A DNA stretch of 64,000 nt from Gentiana macrophylla (taxonomy: Eukaryota > Streptophyta > Magnoliopsida > Gentianales > Gentianaceae). Positions 44,371-56,376 of the stretch are shown here, piece after piece. The translations under genes were made by a program, and so were the position numbers. The notes below the pieces were generated by a model. It saw only the letters and a list, made by a program, of their open reading frames with translations. It searched no databases and was not told the origin of the DNA. Each line of letters opens with the position of its first letter. The first letter of the stretch is position 1. The stretch lies in contig JAOBSW010001047.1 in assembly GCA_026214975.1 (NCBI GenBank), forward strand, positions 360,001 through 424,000, given 5' to 3'.

Positions 44371-47300
44371 AAGCAGCTCAGATTCACGACAGAAGTTGGA
44401 TATGGCCCTCGAGATGATATCCCCAAGTCGAGGAGTCATAGCGAAGGGTTAGTTATTGAGGCAGTGATTAGCCGAGCCCGTGTATCGAGAGTCTGTATCG
44501 ATAACGGGAGTGCTGTAAACATCTTATACTACTCGGCATTTCAAGCGATGAAGTTGAAAGAGAAGGACTTAGCTCCCATAGCATCCCCTCTGTTTGGATT
44601 TACGGGGCAAGCAGTTCATCCTATGGGCTCGATAAAGTTACTCACGACAGTAGGGGACGGAGAAAAAGGGAGAACACTTGAATTAAGCTATGTGGTGGTC
44701 AAAGCTCCTTCTGCTTATAATGTAATCTTGGGACGACCTGCGCTCTTCGATCTTCGAGCTATCATATCGACTTTTCATAATAGCATGAAGTTCCCAACTA
44801 GGAACGGTTCCCAAGAAGTAAAAGGAGATGTTGAAGTCGCTCGGAGTTGCAACTCTGTTGTCATGAATGGGAAGATGACGGTTCAACAAGTCCTGGTCGA
44901 GGAACTGATTCCAGAAGAAGAAGAGGAAAAGAACTGGGTATCCAGTGATGCAGTGGAAAATGTCCGACTCTGGGAAGGAGAGGACGATCAGTGCGTGCAG
45001 GTCGGGATCTGGATCCCATCAAAAGAAAAGCAATTATTGATTGAGTTATTAACCGAGTTCAGGGATATCTTTGCTTGGAAAGCCACTGACAAGCCGGGGC
45101 TATCTACCGACATCGCGGTTCACAAACTCGAAATTGACCAGGCTAAAAAGCCAGTCAAACAGAAGAAGAGAAACTTTGCCTCTGATCGGCTTGAGGCAAT
45201 CGAGTTGGAAGTCGGCAAGCTAATAGCGGCCCAGATCGTAAAGGAGGTTTTCTATCCAGAGTGGCTAGCTAACCCGGTGTTAGTTAAGAAGCCTGATGGG
45301 AGTTAGCGCATGTGTGTGGACTTCACCGATCTAAACAAAGCATGCCCGAAGGACTCATATCCCTTACCTAAAATCGACAGGTTAGTAGACTCGACCATCG
45401 ATTTTGAGGTTTTTGGTTTTTTGGATGCGTATAAAGGATACCATCAAATTCTAATGGATCCTCGAGACTCGGAGAAGACAGCGTTCATTACGGAATTCGG
45501 CACCTTCTGTTATGTGACCATGCCATTCGGGCTGAAGAATGCTGGGGCAACATACCAAAGGGCAGTCAACAAAATATTTGCAAAACAAATTGGTAGATGT
45601 ATGGAGGTTTATTGGACGACTTACTTATCAAGAGTCGGTCTATGAAACAATATCTAGTCGATGCTCGAGAAGTTTTTGAAGTGTTGAGGGAAACAAAGAT
45701 GAGGCTAAACCCGAAGAAGTGCACTTTTGGAGTTAGGTCGGGAAAGTTCTTGGGCTATATGATTTCAAAGGACGGGATTCGAGCGAACCCGGACAAAATT
45801 GATACATTGAAGAACATGCCCGCACCACGAAATATCAAGGAAGTACAAAGGCTCACGGGTCGAATGGCAGCTCTCAACAGATTTCTATCGAGGTCAGCAC
45901 AGCGTGCACTACCATTTTTCAAGATACTCCGAAAGGCCAGTCCTTTTCATTGGGATGATGAATGTCAGACAGCCTTTGAAGAGTTGAAGATTTATTTATC
46001 AGAATTACCCACCCTCACTTCTCCTCGAGAAGGGGAAAAGTTGTTGGTTTATCTAGCCGTGTGCGAGGAAGCAGTGAGTGCGGTTCTGGTGCGGGAAAGG
46101 GTGCATGGCCAGGTGCCAATATACTTTGTTAGTAAAGCACTTCATGGCCCCGAGATCCGGTACTCACCAGCTGAGAAGTTAGCATTATGCCTAGTTCATG
46201 CCTCGAGAAAGTTGAGGCCCTATTTTCAAGCTCATCCCATTGTGGTAGTCACGGACCAACCACTAAAGCAGATTTTGGCGAAACCCGACACCTCAGGACG
46301 ATTGGCGAAATGGGTAATAGAAATGGCCCAGTACGATATCGAGTTCGTCCCTCGAACTGCGATAAAGGCACAGGCCTTGGCGGATTTTTTGGCTGAAGGG
46401 ATCTCAGTCCAAATCGATCAAGAAAAGCAAAGTCCAGAGGAAAAATGGACCCTTCAGGTCGATGGAGCATCGAGTAAGGAAGGGGCAGGAGCAGGGCTCC
46501 TTCTTGTAAGCCCGAAAGGCGAGGAATTCCCATACGCCCTTCGATTCGACTTCAAAGCAACGAATAACGAGGCTGAGTACGTGGCTATGATTACCGGTTT
46601 AAAGCTCGCTTTGAAGCTGGGTGTTGAAGATTTGTTGGTTTACTGATGACTCATGATTAGTGGTCAACCATGTGAAAGGGAGTATGAGGCTAAGGAAGAA
46701 ACCATGAAGAGTTATTTAGCAGTTGTCCAAAGCCTCATACCAAAATTCAAAACAGTTCAATTCGAACAAGTTCCCCGAAGTCGGAATAAGAGAGCCGATG
46801 CACTCTCAAAGTTGGCATCAAACTTCACGTCAAGTAAGAAGGTTCTAGTCGAGTTATTGACCGATAGGAGTTACATCGAGACGGAGGCCCAGCCGATTAC
46901 TCAGCAGGCCACGTGGATGGACTTGATCGCTCTTTACCTCAAAGACGGAATATTACCATCTGATAAAGTGCAATCAAGAAAAATTCGACTCCAGTCCACT
47001 CGATACGCGTTCTTCGACGACATCCTCTATCGGAAATCTTTTGTAAGTCCATGGTTAAGGTGCGTTTCTAAAACCGAAGGAGACTATCTCTTAGAAGAAA
47101 TCCATAGATGAGCATGTGGGAATCATTGCGGGGCTAGAATGTTAGCCCGAAAATGCAAGTTAGCTGGATACTTTTGGCCATCGATGCAGCGAGATGCGAA
47201 TAATCTTGTCCAGAAATGTAACGCTTGCCAGATCCATGATAATATCTCTCATCAACAAGCACAGGATATGAACGTCATCTCGTCAGCATGGCCGTTTGAT

Positions 47301-48143
47301 CAGTGGGGGGTCGATATTGTTGGACCTTTGCCTCGAGCTCCGGGAAATCTCAGATTCGTAGTCGTCGCGGTGGACTATTTCACGAAATGGGTAGAAGCTA
47401 AGGCTTTGCCCGACATCCGAGCTGCAACCATTAAAAAGTTCTTGTGGGTCGACATTCTGTGCAGGTACGGAATTCCAAAGGCCTTGATCTCGGATAACGG
47501 TACCCAGTTTGAAGATCGAAAAGTTAGAGAATGGTGCAGTGAATACCAAATCGACCAGCGATTCACCTCAGTGGCACATCCTCAGGCAAACGGTCAAGTC
47601 GAACAGACTAACCGACAGATCAAGCTAGGATTAAAAAAGAGGCTAGAGGCAGAAGGTCGAGATTGGGCAGTTCAACTTCCGAGCATCCTATGGTCTTATA
47701 GGACGGCTCCTAATTCATCAACAGGGGAAACTCCTTTCTCTTTAGTGTATGGTTGTGAAGCGGTGATACCCGCCGAAATCGGAGTTCCCTCCTCTCGAGT
47801 TCTGGCATACAATGTTGAGACTAACGATCCCGAACTCCGACAGGAAAGGGACGGTGTCGAGGAACGAAGAGAGATAGCCTCAGCCAGAATGGCAAGGTAT
47901 AAGCAGAAGATCTCTCAGTACTACAACTCGAGGGTCAGACATCGATACTTCAAGGTTGGAGATTTGGTCCTAAGGAAGAATGAAGCAAGTCGACAACAGC
48001 GGTCGGAAAGTTAACCCGAATTGGGAAGGACCTTATCGAGTCTCGAAAGTCCATCCCAAAGGGTCTTATCAACTTGGTCGGGCGGATGGGACTCTGTTCC
48101 TCGACATTGGCATGCCAACAATCTGAGGAAGTATTATGTCTGA
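44371..48143 (+). pseudogene. E4 pol (protease, RT, two RNases H, integrase), broken
   Basis: Protease motif VCIDNGSAVNIL at 44488-44523. RT begins around 45260; TAG at 45304-45306 sits where the family has Trp (DGS-stop-RMCVDF). A missing base at about 45612 falls in the polymerase catalytic motif (family YxDD; here the LDDLL part is in another frame). RNase H 1 spans about 46020-46400. A second, archaeal-type RNase H has LQVDGASSKEG (about 46455) and NNEAEY, with a TGA at 46644-46646 and two compensating shifts before 46690. TGA at 47109-47111 sits in the integrase zinc region. The integrase core shows WGVDIVGPLP, ISDNGTQF and VEQTNRQIK. Shifts near 48000 and 48095 precede the final stop at 48141-48143. 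Not functional unless several calls are sequence errors. Confidence 0.9.
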
Positions 48144-49049
48144 GATAAGCTTTTATGAACTTTTATTTACTTTTAATGCTAAATCTTGTAATAAGTCCAT
48201 GTGACAATCTATGAGTATTCTAATAAAAGTGTGTTTTCTCGAGATGTTTTTGTGTTTGTTAGGATTTATAGCCAAAACAATACAAGTCCAATGCGACAGG
48301 AAAGTAAGGCAAAACAATCGAATACGAATAGAGAAATCCGCAGGTCGGACATCTCGACAAAGCCAAAGCAAAGTTAGCCTAATGGGCGACGAATGCAAAG
48401 GCATAAAGACGGTTCGCATGGTCGGGCCAAAGGTCCAAGCTAAAAGCCGAACGAGCCCAAAAGGCAAACAAGGCTTAAGCAAAGGACGGTTCGCATAGTC
48501 GGGCCACCTGTCCAAGTCGAAAGCCAAACGAGCCCAGAGGGCGAAAAAGGCCTAGACAAAGGACGGTTCGCATAGTCGGGCCACCTGTTCCAGTCGATGG
48601 TCGAAAAAGCCTAAGAGGCAAAAAAGACCTAAGACCAGGGACAGTTCACATTAAAATGCTCAGCCCAAGGTCAAGTAAGCCTAAAAGGCAAAACGCTAAG
48701 GCAAGCAAACAAATCGACCTCAAGTGTAATAAGAACCAAAGGTTCTTAATACACTTGGGGGGCAACACAATAACAAGAACAGCGAATAAAACGAATAGCG
48801 AACAGAGCCAAAGGCTTGATAAGTGAAATACGAGTAGAGTCAAAGGCTCGACAAGAAAAAGACTACAACACATCAAAGAGACGAGCAAAACAACAAGAAA
48901 GAAAAATCAAATTTCAAAAGCAAGTCAAATTCAAAACAAAGTTAATTACACGACAAGGCCAGGTCGAAAAGACCAGCCAAAGTTAGACTAAATTCGGTCA
49001 CGAATCAGAAGTTCGAATAGCAAAAGAACAAAATATAAAAACATCAAGA
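48144..49049. other. E4 region between pol and the antisense gene
   Basis: Non-coding. Holds the 77-bp tandem repeat (listed separately) and AAGGC-rich degenerate extensions up to about 48900. It also serves as the 3' flank of the antisense gene. Confidence 0.7.
48408..48716 (+). repeat. 77-bp tandem repeat in E4, about four copies
   Basis: Units start with GACGGTTCGCAT at 48408, 48485 and 48562, then a diverged copy GACAGTTCACAT at 48640. The first two are 77 bp, the third 78. Inner motif TCGGGCCACCTGTCCAAG. Tandem repeats after pol are known in Tat/Ogre elements and can seed satellite DNA. Confidence 0.92.
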
Positions 49050-51336
49050 TCAGGGGTCGGCTTCTGGAGTCGGCTCAGTTGTGACAGGGGTCGGATCGAC
49101 AGCGGTTGGGTCAGTAGCAGGGGCAGAACTAGAGACGCCATATTTGATGGCCAAAGACTCTCCTCGCTGAAATTCCTCGAAGTACTGGTCATACAGCTTC
49201 TCCGAGTCAGGATTGTAGAAAATAGGCGTCTGGAGAGTCGACATGTCGAAGCTCGGAACGACCTCCTTCATCTGATCCACAGCCAGGGTATACCCACCCA
49301 TCATCGAAGCTCGCATGATCACTTCTAGATCATCTTCAAGATTGGATGACTTGCGATACTCCATGATGGCCTCGGACTTAGCCTCTTCGACTTGCTCCTG
49401 CGCTCGATACAATTTAGCCTGCAGCGCATCTCGATCTCGGTGAGTCTTTCTAACTTCTTCGTCCGCAGCTTTCTGACACTCCTGCAGCTTTTCATAGTCT
49501 TGAGCCAGCTTTAGCAGCTCTCTACCCTGACCTTGCCTTTCCTCTCGCAGTCGGTCTAGCTCCTTCTCGGTAGTGGCCAGTTTTGCTTCAGCAGCCTCCA
49601 ACCTACCTTGCAGCTTCTTGAGCTCAGCGACCGACTCTCGCTTCAACTCGTCATATTGTGTTTCCACAGCAGAGAGGGCGGCACTTTTGGCTATATTGTC
49701 TCGAAGAAGCCGGCCATTCTCCCTCTTGATTTCGTCCGCCGACTCCCCCGTCTTGGCCAGCCGTCGGGCAGCCTCCCGACTGAGGTAGTTGCTCTACAAA
49801 ACACAAAGAAATGTCAAAAAATAAACAAGGCAAATGCCTCGAGAAAAGTTGATACGTAAGGAAAGAAAGTGCGATCGACTCACGAGACGATTCGACTTCC
49901 GGATCGCCATAGACAAAGCCTTATCCTCCAAGGCTGCACAATCTTCCTGAGCCCAGTTTACATCGACTTCCAACTCAATGGGCGTCTCGACAGTTTTTGG
50001 CCTTTTCGACTGACGCTGCTGCTCTCTCACCAACTCAGCAGCAGTTGGCCTTTTCTTTGTTCGCGCCGTCTGCACCTCGACGTTCGGGGTCAGATCGACA
50101 ACTTCCTCTTCGTCTCCATCTCGAATAGATCCGAATCGGACTGTCAAAGTACCGGTTGTCGGAGCCGACTCAGTCGATCCAGCCATGGCAGTCGACTCAA
50201 CAGCAGCAGGGTTATGTTCAGACCGAGAAGCACTCCCCTCTCGAGAAACAGAAGGTCCCCTAGACTCAGTCACCGGCAAGTCAGGGGTAGAACGACCTCC
50301 GAGGGGTGGAGCAGCAATGACCGTTGGCTCGGGTACCCGGGCGGGGTCGGCGACCTTGGAGAACTTTCCCACTGCAAAGACAAAAAAGACAAGTTAGTTT
50401 GGTCGATGAACAAAGCAAAAAACAAGTCATCAAACATGACAAATGACAAGTATGGGAAGGCAAGCAAATAAGGAACATCCTACGGTTCTCGTGATCTGGG
50501 ACATTAAGACCCACGTATGGTACTGGCCCAGCTTCCCACAAATTGGCCAGGCGATACAGGAGACTCAGGTCTCGAGTACACACCTCGAACTTGTGCCCAT
50601 CCAGGAGTCGAGCCTCGTGCAGAACCGGGTCCTTCCCAAGCTTGTCCTGTTTTCCGTCCCTCGACCTCCACTGCCCTATGTAAGGGTTATCCAGACCATG
50701 ACGGAGAAAGAAAAATCGAGGCTTCCACTCCCCGTGAGAAGAAGGCCCCTTGGTTATGAACTCGCGTCGATTGGCTCTTCTCTGGAATGAAAACCACAGT
50801 TTGTCGGGGGTCGCGGCTATCTTGTAATAATATCGAAACAAGGGCACCTTGAAACAGACTTGGGCCACTCGACAAGCAATTAGAAACCCCATCAGAGTTC
50901 TGATACCGTTTGGGGCGATCTGAGAAATACTAATCTCGTAATGATGCAGAATCGCGAGAACAGCTGGGCAGAGCGGAAACCTTAATCCACTCGCAAGTTG
51001 ACTCTCGTAGACAGCACAGAATCCTTTTGGGGGCTCGTCGGCAAACATATGATTACCGGAAGGAAGTCGAGATTCGAGCGGAGGACGAGCAATGTCGTAA
51101 TTCTGGCAGATCTTGGTGACGTCCTCTGAGGAAAGTGCACTGAGACACCCTTTTGCACCTTTCCCATCCATCCTAGTTACTAGCTTTTTAGGCTGGTTAG
51201 GGACAGGAGGGGGGGAAGCTGTGGGTTCAACAGAATCTTGTCGGAGAAGATGATCGGAGGCAACAGATACCGGAGTTGGGGACTGGGAAGGCGTACCGCT
51301 ACCCCTATCTGATTCAGTTGCGCTACTACTAGACAT
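49050..51336 (-). CDS. E4 antisense gene, three exons, Transposase_28-like plus coiled coil
   Basis: Minus-strand gene between pol and the 3' LTR. Exon 1 51336-50484 (ATG, MSSSSATES), exon 2 50371-49884, exon 3 49793-49050 (stop). Introns 50483-50372 and 49883-49794 start GTAGG and GTGAGT and end TTTGCAG and TTTTGTAG. Phases are 1 and 0, and the spliced frame is open for 694 codons. Exon 1 has a low-complexity Ser/Pro start. Residues about 110-240 then resemble the putative gypsy-type transposon domain (Transposase_28), with FPLCPAVLAILHHYEIS, LMGFLIAC and RYYYKIA. Exon 2 is Ser/Thr-rich with a basic KKRPTAAELVREQQRQSKRPK segment, possibly a nuclear signal. Exon 3 starts with about 130 residues of heptad-like coiled coil and ends Pro/Thr-rich. 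Extra antisense ORFs are known in Tat elements; their function is not established. It has stayed open while pol decayed. Confidence 0.82.
49794..49883 (-). other. Intron 2 of the E4 antisense gene
   Basis: 90 nt, GTGAGT donor, pyrimidine-rich end TTTGTGTTTTGTAG, phase 0. T-rich on the sense strand, as in plant introns. Confidence 0.78.
50372..50483 (-). other. Intron 1 of the E4 antisense gene
   Basis: 112 nt, donor GTAGGATG, acceptor TTTTTTGTCTTTGCAG, phase 1, T-rich. Confidence 0.78.
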
Positions 51337-51460
51337 GAACAAAATCAAAGGAAAGTAAGAACACTGAGAAAAGAAAGAATCTTACTTGGTGTTTGGAAAT
51401 TGAAGATTGAGATGAAGAAATAGCAAACAGATTTTGCAGCGGCGTCTATCTTCTCTTCCT

Positions 51461-51468
51461 TTATATAT
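51461..51468 (-). promoter_or_regulatory. TATA box of the antisense gene
   Basis: GCATATATAAAGG on the minus strand, 125 bases upstream of the ATG at 51336 and inside the element, outside the LTR. This suggests the antisense gene has its own promoter. Confidence 0.6.
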
Positions 51469-51723
51469 GCTGGCAGAGATATTGCAAATGATTTGAAAAG
51501 ACAGGAGATAATGGGGAGTTATAACCCCCTATAAATCGCGAGAATCAAGGCAGCTACGCGTTATGATTTACAGAATTCGAAGCGTTTTGTATGCCGATAT
51601 CGCGCCACGTGGCAATAGGCGATTAGGGTTAACAAGTGGCGGAGAAAGCCCGCCCAAATAAAACCCAACTCGAAGACGACTCATGTGACAGACTCGACCT
51701 CGGACAACGGAAGTCGCCTCTCA

Positions 51724-51737
51724 AGTCCGGGGGCTTA
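51724..51737 (+). other. E4 polypurine tract
   Basis: AAGTCCGGGGGCTTA directly precedes the 3' LTR start at 51738. Confidence 0.75.
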
Positions 51738-52320
51738 TGGCGATATTGTGGTTTCACTCCTCCACGTGTCATCTATCGGTTGGTCATCACAATCGTAAAA
51801 TGACACCAAGATATGCATATCGATGCCAGGCTCGATGCCAAGGGCATCGATAAAAGCCAGGCTACGACGATCGACTATCGCCACCGAAAGCGATGTAGGA
51901 CATTCGACCCACACCCACTAGCAATGTAGGGATGACCAAGTCCCGAGTCGATCACCACAGTCGGAATATCGACATGTCGAGGACGAGTCGCGTGATCGAC
52001 TTACCAAGCCCATTAATAGCGATAGCTTGGGCAAGGGTCAAGGCCCATTTAAGGGTAAAAGTGACAATAACATAAGCCGACTTAACCTTAGGGTTTAGGC
52101 AAGTATTGTCATTATAAATACCCCCATTCCAGGAACTACGTAAGGCTTGATTCCTGGAATTTAACAGGATACGTAGGCAATCTAAGAGAGAACCTTAGAC
52201 TCAGCCGCAAAACACAAACACCCACCTCCTCGTTCACTTTTTGGCATTAGGGTTTTTGGTATTCATCACTAGATTCATCTTGGGCCCGAATAATTAAGGT
52301 GACTAAATTTAGCATCGTCA
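51738..52320 (+). repeat. E4 3' LTR
   Basis: 583 bp, TG...CA; TATAAATA at 52113-52120. Aligns end to end with 42030-42611. Confidence 0.93.
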
Positions 52321-52325
52321 GATAT

Positions 52326-53428
52326 ATTCATGAACATACTTAATTTACAATACCCGATTGACCCCTTCACCGATAGAACAATGCACACTTTCCGCCAATA
52401 ACAAATCATGTGTCTATGAGGTCTCTATGTATTGTTATTTAAGAAGTAAAAGAGGATGATGATGCAAACTTTACAGGCAAGTTGAAGTAATCAAAAGGAG
52501 GAAATATCTTAGAGTAGTTCAAACTAAAGATACTTTGCATGTGATATGTCCATATATAAGATACATATACGCCACTTTCATTGTCAATAATCAATCGACT
52601 AAACCATAGATCGGCACATTACTGCACACTGCCAATAGTCTTCGGCTCCTAGATGTCTAGGACAATATTTTTTTATAGTGTCTCTTTGTACATGAGTTTC
52701 AACATTAAGACCTAAACATCACCTTAAATAGCCATTATGAATGCTAATTACATGGCAAAGCAGCTTGAGAAACACTATCTATTCTTTTCCATGATGTCAA
52801 TAGAGCATTCGCCCAAGAGTTCATTGTTGATTCGATATCTCTTAAGCAAACGTTGGAATATAACCGGAAGATGTTGTTTAACGCCTTATGGAAATGGATC
52901 ATGAATTTCGAGCTCCGAAAATGTCATGGCAGTTTCCTGGCACACTTATGATGGGACCAAGTGGAAGTGAAAGTAAGGTAGAGTTAAAGACATGTTTTTG
53001 TGATGCACTTATCTCAAGCAGAGAAGAAATGCCTGAAATTAAAAAGAGAAAAGCATATTTCGATAATCTTAAGTGTGCTTCGCATCCACCAATCTTATAT
53101 TTAAACATCAATTTTATCAAGTGGCCACGGAAAATTTGAGCATCGCAATCATCGGATACAACCAGCAGTTCTAGAAAATGAAAACGAAGCTATCATCTTT
53201 CCACGCATATTACAAAACATTCTTAAAATAAAGTAGAAAATGTACCAACACATGGACCAAGAAAACAAAAATGAAGGGAAATAAGGAAAAAGAAACTGCA
53301 AATGTGCATGTGCATAAGGGGAAAAAAAAAAAAAAAGGAAAAAGAAACTGCAAATGTGCATAAGGAAAAATCATCTTCTTCAAATTATAACTCACGAAAG
53401 AACTTTGAAGGAGCATACTATGAATAAC
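52326..53428. other. AT-rich flank of E4, no recognised gene
   Basis: Resembles 41700-41830 at 52470-52590. A plus ORF at 52888-53139 (84 codons) has no motif I recognise and may be chance. Two short direct copies of a GAAACTGCAAATGTGCA motif flank an A run at about 53290-53360. Confidence 0.4.
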
Positions 53429-53648
53429 TGTTAAATTGTGCTACACATTTCTAGAAAAGAAAATAAATATCAAGATTGTATGAAAACTCAAGAAATACAT
53501 TTCTAGAATAGAAGCTTCTAGATATGTAAAACTCTAGAATAAATATCTAAATAATTGGCTAGTGTAGAAGCTTCTAGGTGTATGTAAGAGTCTAGATAAA
53601 TATTGCTACACTAGAATGGAAGCTACTAGAAACATGTAGGTTGTAGTA
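53429..53648. repeat. LTR-like fragment with heat-shock-element-like motifs
   Basis: Starts TGTTAAATTGTGCTACAC, like some copia LTRs. Contains TAGAAGCTTCTAG at 53511-53523 and GTAGAAGCTTCTAGG at 53564-53578, plus GGAAGCTACTAGAA at 53618-53631. These fit the alternating GAA/TTC pattern of heat-shock elements. No partner LTR in the window. Confidence 0.4.
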
Positions 53649-53649
53649 G

Positions 53650-54916
53650 TGTGTAATAAGAATGACAAGTTATAAATTTATAACCCGGTTGCCCCAAGAG
53701 GAGGGATCGTAGTATAGCGATGTAAAACCGGAGTCGAACTCAGGGATTCGAGGTTGAGAGGTGGTTCAGTTTTTGAGTCACAATTGTCACGAGATACGTT
53801 ACAAATTAAGATTACTGTAATGAGATTAAAAGAGGGCAAACAATAGGTTTCACAATTCGACAAATTATCAGGTTTCTAATCATACAAGCATGCAATATCA
53901 GGGCCAAAGATTAGGATCTCCTAAACCGAATGTAATCCCTAATCTCTTAGGTGAAAGATACAATCAAAACACAAGGTATAATCTCTCGATTAATTTATCC
54001 AAACCGTATTCGATAAACTCTCGTTTTATACTCGAATATTATGGTTTAATTACGTGTTATACTGATTCAATGCATACAATCTCTCGTATGGCAATCCGTG
54101 AGCAAAATCTCTCGATCAAGCTATGAACAATAAAATGTACAACTCGTAATCTAACCTTTGGTTTGAAATACTGCAATGCTTTATATTAGAAAACCCGAAA
54201 ACCGTCGAATTGCTTCCCCCAATTGCTTGCCCTTGATGAGTTTAGCTATCCATACCAATAATGACCATTTTGGGTTGATGAGAAAGCACCATATACTTAT
54301 GTGTAGAGCAGGAATTTATATGAAATAAAACCAAGGTCATGAACAACAATGGGAATTTTTGAAGAAATCTCTAAGTATTTGATTATTAAAACTAGAATGG
54401 AAACAATACAAGAATTTGTTTTGATAGACTCTTCCTTTCAAAATGCTAAAAACAAAAACTGAAAAAAAAAAAAAAAAAGGAATTCCCTGCACTCTTCTCC
54501 ATTAGAACCGTCCCCTCTCCCCTCTTTTAAAATAAGAAAATGCTATACATTATTACAATAGTAATTCCTCTTGATTTGCTCTCAAAAACAGCCCCTTGAA
54601 TCATCCCTACTTGACTTGGACTAAGCATTGAGTGTCCTTGACTTGATTTTTATTGAGTGGCCTTGACTTTCATCCAATATTTAAATGTATTATGTACCTA
54701 CAACACACATGACATATACCAAAGCATAACATATTTCCACAATGATATAAAATAATCATTTAAGCACATAAAATGTGTTGTTTGGTAATTAACATTTATA
54801 AAACCGTGTTTGCTCAATAAGTCATTTTAAGATTCATTTTCAATGCAAATTATATTAGTTAGGGTGAAATTATAATATAAAGTATAATAAAGTATCGTAT
54901 AATTCCACCCTTAACA
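53650..54916 (-). repeat. E5 left LTR (3' LTR in sense)
   Basis: Approximate left edge. Contains a version of the conserved LTR block at about 53686-53750 and ends AATTCCACCCTTAACA, like E1. No ORF of substance. Confidence 0.65.
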
Positions 54917-56376
54917 ACTCCCCCATACTTAAACCTTTGTTCGTCCCGAACAAAACAATCAAAACACAGCTCAACTTTTATATCTATCCAAATAGTTTCC
55001 GAACTCAAGTGACCACCGATGCAATGACCATAGCGGGGAGTACCAAGTAGCGATAGACATTGTGTATGTGTTGAAACAAACCTTTTTCAATTTTTCACAA
55101 TCTTTCTAAACACATATCCTTAACAAAGCAATTATAATGAACATCTACGGCATACTTAGTTTCAATCACGCAAAAAAGTCGTCCTGTGTGCTCATTAGGA
55201 TGATCCCTAAATCATATCTATAAGTTTATACTGGGGATAAAGTTATCATTAACCAAGTCTTGAATTTATTCCAACTCACGCAATGCTAAATTGTTTTTTT
55301 TTTTTTTTTCCTTTTTTGAAGACAAATCTATACACACATCAGAAGTGAGCTTTTGCCCGTCATAGTAGAAATAGGACATTTCGTGATAATCCCCTACCTA
55401 CTCCAATCATAAGGCAGCTTTTCTGAAACACACACTACATTACTTAAACGGGATTTCTGGCTGGCAGTGGCTGAAGTAAAGCATACCACTGTGCATAATA
55501 CCCCAAGTAACGATTTTATTTATTCGTTTTATTTCAAGACTTTGGCAATGGGTTATTTATCACATTCAAACATACAGATATTCACAGCACACGTTCGGGA
55601 CTTAGGTGTTCAATCACTGTTACTATTAAGATGAATCACTAGAGAAGTAAAAGGATATGGTTCAAAATTCATGCTTTTACATCAAAGGCTTTCGTGAAAG
55701 TGTGGTCTATCTCATATCGGTACAAGCATGCTATAGTTATCTTACGTAGTCACATAGAATCATTGTAAGGAAACTACAACTAGTGAGCATTTTGTTTCAA
55801 TTACATGCCGGAATCTACAAGTGTTCAAGTGTAAATTTTTTCAATTTTTAGCTCATTTTGCATTAAAAACATGATAGTAAGATCAAGGGTGATTATAGGT
55901 GCAACGAACCAAGAACCCCCCCACACTTAGAATACAACGTGTCCTCAAGTTGTTTAGGAAATAAATTAGAGATCAAGTACTTAGCTGATTCGATAGAGCG
56001 TAGGATCGTTGTGCAGGCTGGAGCATGAACAATTCGCAATGATCCTCATAAGTGTAGGTCATATCAACCAAATAGCTATAGTGCAACCTGTAGGACTTGA
56101 AAACCACAAACAAAATCTCGGGGCAAAAATGGGGGTACGCTGTAATAAGATATGGGAGATAGTGACTCGGGCATGATGACAGGTAATCATGATAGGCTAG
56201 CACGAGATGCATGCCAAGGCCTAAGTATCAGAAAAACAAACATTGGAGAGTATAACTCAATCCTTTTATTACAAAAGACAAGGAAAATAAAACAGAAAAA
56301 CTAGCTAACACACAAAACTAGGACACCTCCTAGCAGCGCTTTTATTTACGTTGTTAGCTCAACTTCCTTTTTGAGC
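54917..56376 (-). other. E5 3' non-coding region
   Basis: PPT and 8-bp hairpin at 54936-54954, second module at 55917-55953, post-ORF motif at 56320-56362 directly after the integrase stop. No env-like reading frame. Confidence 0.7.

Larger units (their letters stand above)
42030..52320 (+). mobile_element. Ty3/gypsy Tat-lineage element E4
   Basis: LTRs start TGACGATA or TGGCGATA and end ATCGTCA. Duplications gatat at 42025-42029 and 52321-52325. Plus-strand gag and pol in the order protease, RT, RNase H, a second RNase H, integrase. A tandem-repeat region follows, then an antisense gene before the 3' LTR. The dual RNase H and the antisense ORF are known marks of the Tat lineage. gag-pol has several stops and frameshifts. 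The last 300 bp of the two LTRs are essentially identical, but the first 330 bp differ at many CpG-containing sites. Confidence 0.95.

Noticed and set aside
49869..50471. Plus-strand ORF over the E4 antisense gene
   Set aside because: Runs across exon 2 and intron 1 of the antisense gene on the opposite strand; no recognisable domain.
52888..53139. 84-codon plus ORF as a possible small gene
   Set aside because: No motif, no second exon or homologous copy seen, and an ORF of similar length on the opposite strand. Kept only as a note in the flank.
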